A DNA stretch of 61,245 nucleotides from Boothiomyces macroporosus (Eukaryota; Chytridiomycota; Chytridiomycetes; Rhizophydiales; Terramycetaceae), in assembly GCA_027604185.1 (NCBI GenBank), contig JADGKB010000089.1, positions 1 to 61,245 of the forward strand. The letters run 5' to 3'. A model generated the notes under the pieces. It was not told the DNA's origin and ran no database searches. It was given only the letters and a program-made list of their open reading frames with translations. This document shows, piece after piece, positions 56,688 to 61,245 of the stretch (position 1 is its first letter; each line of letters starts with the position of its first letter). The translations under genes were made by a program, and so were the position numbers.

Positions 56688-56711
56688 ATTACAAGTATTT
56701 TATTTACAGTG

Positions 56712-57548
56712 TTAACAAACCATCCGCATGTATAGGTCCCTCAGTCTATGGGAAAGATCTTGACCGTTGATTCTTGATATTTTGGTACATACACAAGGCA
56801 TCTCGTCCTTGTAGCCGAAAACACCTCTGATTGTAGTCACAGTTAGCCTGATACGGTATTTATCTTGGACAAAAGTATGTTCAAGATGATCAAATGCAGA
56901 GATAGAGCCATGTACAAACTCACTCTTGCAAACTTGTTGGTTATCATAATGAGCACATTCTGAACAAGAGTGTGCCACTCTGAGACCACCAACTGGGGAG
57001 TTTGAAGTGGCCATCATTGGCGGCAGTTGGCCAGATTTGATTCGCTTTTGAACATCAGCGATATAGCATGGAAGGGTTTCTCGATGATCGAAATAATCTA
57101 CGAGCACTTTTCCTCCTGGCTGAACATCCAGAGCAATTCCACCCAAAAAGTCGTATTGTTCCAGAAAAGTCTTGTGAATCATGTATGGCATTTTCACCCC
57201 ATTCTTTGTCCATTCACCAAACACCAGTTGGTCGAATGAATGCAGAGAAGTTTCAAGAGAGACATCAACTTGTATTATATCGGGTGTTCTGTAAATATAT
57301 TCCCTCCAACTTTGACGGTTCATCACAACGGATCTCCAGCGTTTGTTTACATGGCGCAGGGTGAAGCAAGTCATAAAGCCACTATACATGGCAATCATTG
57401 CCAGTATTTCTGTTGGCAGCTTGTCAAAGCACTCTGGCTGCTCTTGAACCAGAGTAACTTCAGAGTCCTGTCTATACATTGGCTTCAAAAAATCCAAATC
57501 CTGGAGATCCAGCGATCCCAAGATGTGCTGTACTTGAGTTACATTCAT
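56712..57548 (-). CDS. F-box protein
   Basis: A single exon of 278 residues. The F-box lies at about residues 40-85 (CFDKLPTEILAMIAMYSGFM, TLRHVNKRWRSVVMNRQSWR). The C-terminal region has no recognised repeat. It carries a Cys/His group (HSCSECAHYDNQQVCKSEFV, then CVCTK) that could bind zinc. Known: F-box proteins connect substrates to SCF ubiquitin ligases. The substrate is unknown. AATAAA lies about 10 bases after the stop. Confidence 0.8.
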   Translation of the reverse strand: MNVTQVQHILGSLDLQDLDFLKPMYRQDSEVTLVQEQPECFDKLPTEILAMIAMYSGFMTCFTLRHVNKRWRSVVMNRQSWREYIYRTPDIIQVDVSLETSLHSFDQLVFGEWTKNGVKMPYMIHKTFLEQYDFLGGIALDVQPGGKVLVDYFDHRETLPCYIADVQKRIKSGQLPPMMATSNSPVGGLRVAHSCSECAHYDNQQVCKSEFVHGSISAFDHLEHTFVQDKYRIRLTVTTIRGVFGYKDEMPCVCTKISRINGQDLSHRLRDLYMRMVC

Positions 57549-58569
57549 TGTTTGTGATTGTGGCAGTTGATGGGTATTTATAAGTCCATTGTGGCATTTG
57601 GGGCAAACAATGGGGGTTTCAGTTTAGTTTCAAGGTCTACTGATCCTTATGGTTTCATGTATTACCCGCCAGAGTGAAAATGGTCCAGAATCGTCTTTCA
57701 TTGTGAAATGCTCTTTGACATCATGACTATGTAATGCAATATTATGCGTTAGAGTGGATGAGCAGGTGGACTAGTCACATTGATAATGGAAAAAGAGCTT
57801 TCCTCAACTATTTAAATTCACTTTGGAAGAGCTGTATTTTGTCTGATCTGAGGATGGTATTAGACGGTATTGATTGCCCCAATGAGGCTGCACCAGTCGC
57901 TGATCTACTTCAAATTAATGACTGTCTGTGTATGTTTTTTGTTTACTTGAAACGAAAAAGTTGGTCATGCTTATTAGTCAATACTACGGATGTCAATGAT
58001 GCCAAGAGCAAACAAATTAAATCTTGAAGATATTCAAAAACTAGAAATAGATCAATAGAACTTATCCAGCCGGAATAAGAAATATTGCCCAAGTTTAATT
58101 GGGCTGAGAAGTGATTAAATAGAGAAGCGCGACAGCTACCATTACATCACCTCAAGCTGCGAAACGCACTTTCGTAGCGTTCAGTAATTCATTGATCTAT
58201 CAAACGTTCCAATTTAAACAGTGTGTAACTTACTGTCCCTGCCCTATTTTGTGAGAGGGAACGTCGCCATAATAAGGAGAGTTGCCGAACCAGATCAAAC
58301 TTTTGAATGCGTCCTAGAATCTCCAATTCAGCGTATAAGTGAACCTTGGCAACCACTAGCAGCAAGTCCGCCAGAACTCCGATCGAATTGATTGGTTGAT
58401 GATATGAAAATTCCCAATGCTAACCCTTGATCAGTTGAGTTTGTCTGTGCGCCATGAAACACCACCCAAAAGCCTTGAACTTTCGATAGCAACAGGGGTT
58501 CAACAATATCTCACGTTATTAACTAGCGTTTTAATATAAATTGATTCAAAATATGCGTGAATTTTTAGC
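57549..58569. other. Long intergenic region with a possible plus-strand gene
   Basis: About 1 kb between divergent F-box (minus) and SWIRM (plus) genes. A plus-strand frame 57734-58027 contains DLRMVLDGIDCPNEAAPVAD, which looks protein-like. A 22-nt gt...ag segment starting near 57730 could link it to an upstream ATG. I could not complete a convincing model. The remaining bases (58030-58560) show nothing. Confidence 0.25.
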
Positions 58570-59368
58570 ATGTCTGCTATGTTCGACTATCCTAGCCCAA
58601 TACCATCGCCATTCCTTCCTAAATCAGCATTGATCTGGGAAGCTCCCCTCAGCGAACTTCACCAAAAATCAAAACGAAAGAATTCAGTACCTCATCGGTC
58701 GCTAAGCCCACCACTAGACCACGTTGATAGATCTTTTCAAAGAATTGTAAATTTGGATGTATATGCCGTGTTCAAGGAGAATCCTGCTCAATTGTTGGGA
58801 AAGAAGCTTTCAGATTCAGATTCAGAATCTAGCGCAAAATCTCCAAGAGAATCCGCTCCAGACCCGCCAAAAGCAAAATCCACCAGTGCTTGCAAAGTAC
58901 TTCCTTCATTTATTGTCAAGAATGAACCATTAGAGTTGGATTTGTGTGACTACAAGGAAACTAAGGGAGCACCTAACGTGTCGTGGAAGGGTAGATGATT
59001 AATTAACGCTAGCTGGAGCACAACCACTTCCAATTACTAGAGATATGCCTGAATATGACGACTTGACGGCTGAGGAAGTACGCACTTGCGCAACTTTGCG
59101 TATCTCTCCAAAGCAATATATTGAAATCAAACGAACTATGCTCACTGCTGTTCGTTCCTATGGCCCGTTTAAAAAGCGCGAAGCTCAGACCTGGTTTAGA
59201 ATAGACGTAAATAAGGTATACACAAGCTAACGATAGATTTGTATAATTTATGACTGGTTTAAAGCCCTTCAATGGATTCCAAGTACTGATGATTGGGTTG
59301 CACCAGCAGATTCTGGTAGAAGAGGATCATTTTCCGAACATAGACAAAAGAAACTCAAGAGAAAGTAG
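58570..59368 (+). CDS. SWIRM-domain protein (Fun19/Laf-like)
   Basis: Known: SWIRM is a small helical domain found in chromatin complexes, and fungal Fun19-type proteins carry it alone at the C-terminus. Seen: three exons give 251 residues. Pro/Ser-rich disordered N-terminal half; SWIRM in the C-terminal half (LTAEEVRTCATLRISPKQYI, KKREAQTWFRIDVNK then ICIIYDWFKALQWIP); basic end (KKLKRK). Introns: 58991-59012 (22) and 59216-59236 (21, in-frame stop), the latter inside the SWIRM domain. It probably acts in the nucleus with a deacetylase or remodeler, by family analogy. Confidence 0.85.
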
Positions 59369-59426
59369 GTTATTTCACCGTTTCTCTGTAAATACAATGT
59401 AAATACCTTGGTTGAAATATATTTCT

Positions 59427-60107
59427 CTAATTCTTTTCAAATTGCAATTGTCTATACAATTCAAACAGATCAGCTCTGACTTGATACTGCTCTCTTTGAT
59501 TTTCTGGTCAGCTTTAACGTACCTGGTTGAAGCATTTCGCGGCATTTTCGATTCTCGATGGAGAAGGCTGGAGATTTATCTTGCCACCATTTGGATCTAG
59601 GCGGTCTTACAGCTTCCCAATGCTCTTTCCAGCGCTCAAGAAGCAGATATTTCTAAATCAGTTTCCAATTACTTCCTGTGCACGTAGTATTTCCAACTGC
59701 TCCCGTATAGAAATACCAGGAATCAGTCCCTTGGCAGAATCAGGAATTACAGTTTCCTTATGTATCGGCTGCATATATTTATAGTCATTTTTGAACTTTG
59801 CAGTAATGACGTTGCCAACAGACTTTGGAGGATTCCTGTGAGCTAACAGTGCTTCGCGCATTTGTAAATCCGCTTGATGATATTCCAAGTCTCTTAGATT
59901 GTTGGATTTTAATGAATTTTCCAAATGTGTCTGTAGTTCTAATTCTCTAAAAAGAGTTTTGCAATTTAGGTAGTCAGAGGTGCCTTGGGGGTTATCGCTG
60001 GATACTAAAGATATTTGCGACTCTTCATGCGACACTGGTGGAGGTACTGGTGCCGATTTCTTTCCAAATGCAGTGCCTCTCACTATCAAGTCGCTTTCCT
60101 TCCGCAT
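59427..60107 (-). CDS. Charged helical protein, family unknown
   Basis: Three exons give 213 residues. The start MRKESDLIVRGTAFGKKSAP is followed by helical, Glu/Arg/Leu-rich stretches (FRELELQTHLENSLKSNNLR; EKYLLLERWKEHWEAVRPP) and a Trp-containing end (SKWWQDKSPAFS). No membrane segment or signal. The style resembles small axonemal or cytoskeletal proteins, but no family signature was recognised, so no function is given. Introns: 59653-59672 (20) and 59504-59522 (19). It lies 39 bp downstream of PEX11 on the same strand. Confidence 0.7.
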
Positions 60108-60146
60108 TGTTCAAAGATTAAATAGTAAAGATTTAACAAATGTATT

Positions 60147-60905
60147 TCAATTAGTTGCTTTCCATGCGGAATAGAATTGCAATACGGCAGCAATAGTTCC
60201 AAAGAAGCCAACTCCAACATCTGGGAAGGAAGATGCTTCCAAGGACCAATGAATAGTCAATGGGAAATATGCAGTATTAATCAATGCAGATATAGCCCAA
60301 TCATGTTCTTCTTGCTTTAGCTTCTTTAATTCGCTCTTGACGACTTCCTCCTCTTTCTTTCCACTTTTCAATGCCTTGATCTTTTGCCCTCGAACAGTGC
60401 GTTCCTCCCACAATTGAGCAAAGTATAATACGACATACGCGGCCCAAAATCTGCAGCTCCACATTCCAATCTACATTAATATCGAATACCTTGTCGCGAG
60501 TAGCGTCTGACATTGGAATCACCTGGTGGAGACCAAGCCAGTAAGCGTGTTCTAATGGGTAATACATCAGGTTCATTAGGTTTTGCAATCTTCCTAGGAG
60601 CTGCAATCGTGGGTTAGGATTAGGATTCTTTTCTGAATATTTGATCCACTGAATCAATGGCAACAAGCCTAGATATTAATGTGAATAACCATAGTATCTC
60701 AGCAGTAATCTGAAATCCGAAACTGGTCCAGAGAAATTGGCAATCCTGACGGCTAATGGTGATGAAGCGTCCTTTCGTTTCAAGTGCCAAATAATCAATT
60801 TGGAAAAGTATTGAACAAACATCAGGGTTTTATCAGTGCCTCTATTGTTAATATTACACACCTGACAGAGTCTAGGAATCTGCATAATTTGTCCAAGTCA
60901 ACCAT
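60147..60905 (-). CDS. PEX11: Peroxisomal membrane protein PEX11
   Basis: Known role: PEX11 bends and elongates the peroxisome membrane before fission. Seen: four exons give 232 residues. Start MVDLDKLCRFLDSVRGTDKT with the N-terminal amphipathic region and YFSKLIIWHL; FRLLLRYYGLLPLIQW; LMYYPLEHAYWLGLHQV; SCRFWAAYVVLYFAQLWEER; C-terminal membrane segment (GVGFFGTIAAVLQFYSAWKA). Introns: 60842-60861, 60669-60689 (21, in-frame stop), 60471-60489. Its presence indicates peroxisomes, consistent with an organism not reduced to the microsporidian level. Confidence 0.92.
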
Positions 60906-61245
60906 TGTGTGATTGAAAAAAATGGCCGACGAAACTCAGGTGATGGGTGATTGAACTGCAGTGAATGAGTGGCGAGAAACAAGATTTTCCAGAGCGGAGA
61001 GACAGTTGGCCCGAGTTTGCTCTTGGTCTGTTAGCAGTTGGATCGCTCACCAGTAGGTGTAATTTCAAATGGTCTTGATCGCAGTTCTTTGAAGCCAAGT
61101 TTCTCTACAGTGGGCAGATTGAAGCACTGCCCGATTATATTAGATAAGAACCAATAAAGACTTGCAAAGAAATAAATTATATTAGCAAATCAGCTGGTTG
61201 GTCGCAGTCAAGAATGACATGCCGGACATGCAGTCGTCGTCTGGC
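60906..61245 (+). other. Right edge: PEX11 promoter and a possible small ORF
   Basis: A plus-strand ORF at 60965-61078 encodes MSGEKQDFPERRDSWPEFAL followed by a hydrophobic GLLAVGSL. It could be the first exon of a small membrane protein, but the downstream splice choice is unclear. AATAAA occurs near 61153. The window ends without another recognisable gene. Confidence 0.25.

Noticed and set aside
768..60905. Numerous short ORFs read as separate small genes or as frameshifted pseudogenes
   Set aside because: Neighbouring fragments join into complete family members once 18-23-nt gt...ag segments are removed, always preserving frame, so they are exons.

Overview
The window is nuclear DNA of a very compact eukaryotic genome. 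The best fit is a zoospore-forming, early-diverging fungus or fungal relative of the chytrid, rozellid or aphelid kind. Three signals support this. There is a Zn2Cys6 transcription factor with a fungal-type regulatory domain (35292-38018). There are two flagellar genes, ODAD4 (768-2649) and CFAP69 (5008-7870). There is also an opisthokont crawling and signalling set: a class C GPCR, a DOCK180-type RacGEF, a paxillin-like LIM protein, a haspin kinase and an animal-type IIC P-ATPase. I cannot name the genus from sequence alone.

The dominant feature is the introns. I placed about 90 by requiring an open, family-consistent reading frame. All but three are 18-23 nt, mostly 19-20 nt, with GTA..., a TAAY or TGAY branch-like element a few bases before the end, and YAG or AAG. 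Spacers are tiny too: 12, 23 and 24 bp between same-strand genes, and 15-26 bp between convergent stop codons. The stop codon often lies inside an AATAAA signal. Most single open frames in this window are therefore exons, and the gene calls below join them. Every multi-exon model listed as a full gene closes in frame after its introns are removed.

Layout. 1-424: end of a TnpB/Fanzor-like mobile-element protein. 768-7870: ODAD4, TXNL4A, a CHCHD2-like protein, an F-box protein and CFAP69. 7886-11808: a P5B ATPase. 12255-17547: two tandem unrecognised 7TM proteins and a class C GPCR. 17973-21479: a Sel1 protein, then three paralogous, probably mitochondrial, membrane proteins with a truncated pseudogene. 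21613-26901: a co-directional run of bromodomain protein, SARNP/Tho1, a Sac1-like protein lacking its catalytic residues, and a coiled-coil membrane protein. 26925-34332 (minus strand): asteroid-like nuclease, HIS1, RBR E3 ligase, a secreted Cys-rich protein, RPS23 and RPN10. 35292-41403: Zn2Cys6 factor, secreted CAP protein, RCC1-repeat protein. 41544-45685: a co-directional run of a small protein, bZIP, haspin, paxillin-like LIM protein and thioesterase. 45712-55437 (minus strand): IIC P-ATPase and DOCK. 56164-60905: ankyrin, F-box, SWIRM, coiled-coil and PEX11 genes.

No prokaryotic operons, CRISPR arrays, rRNA genes or convincing tRNA genes were seen.
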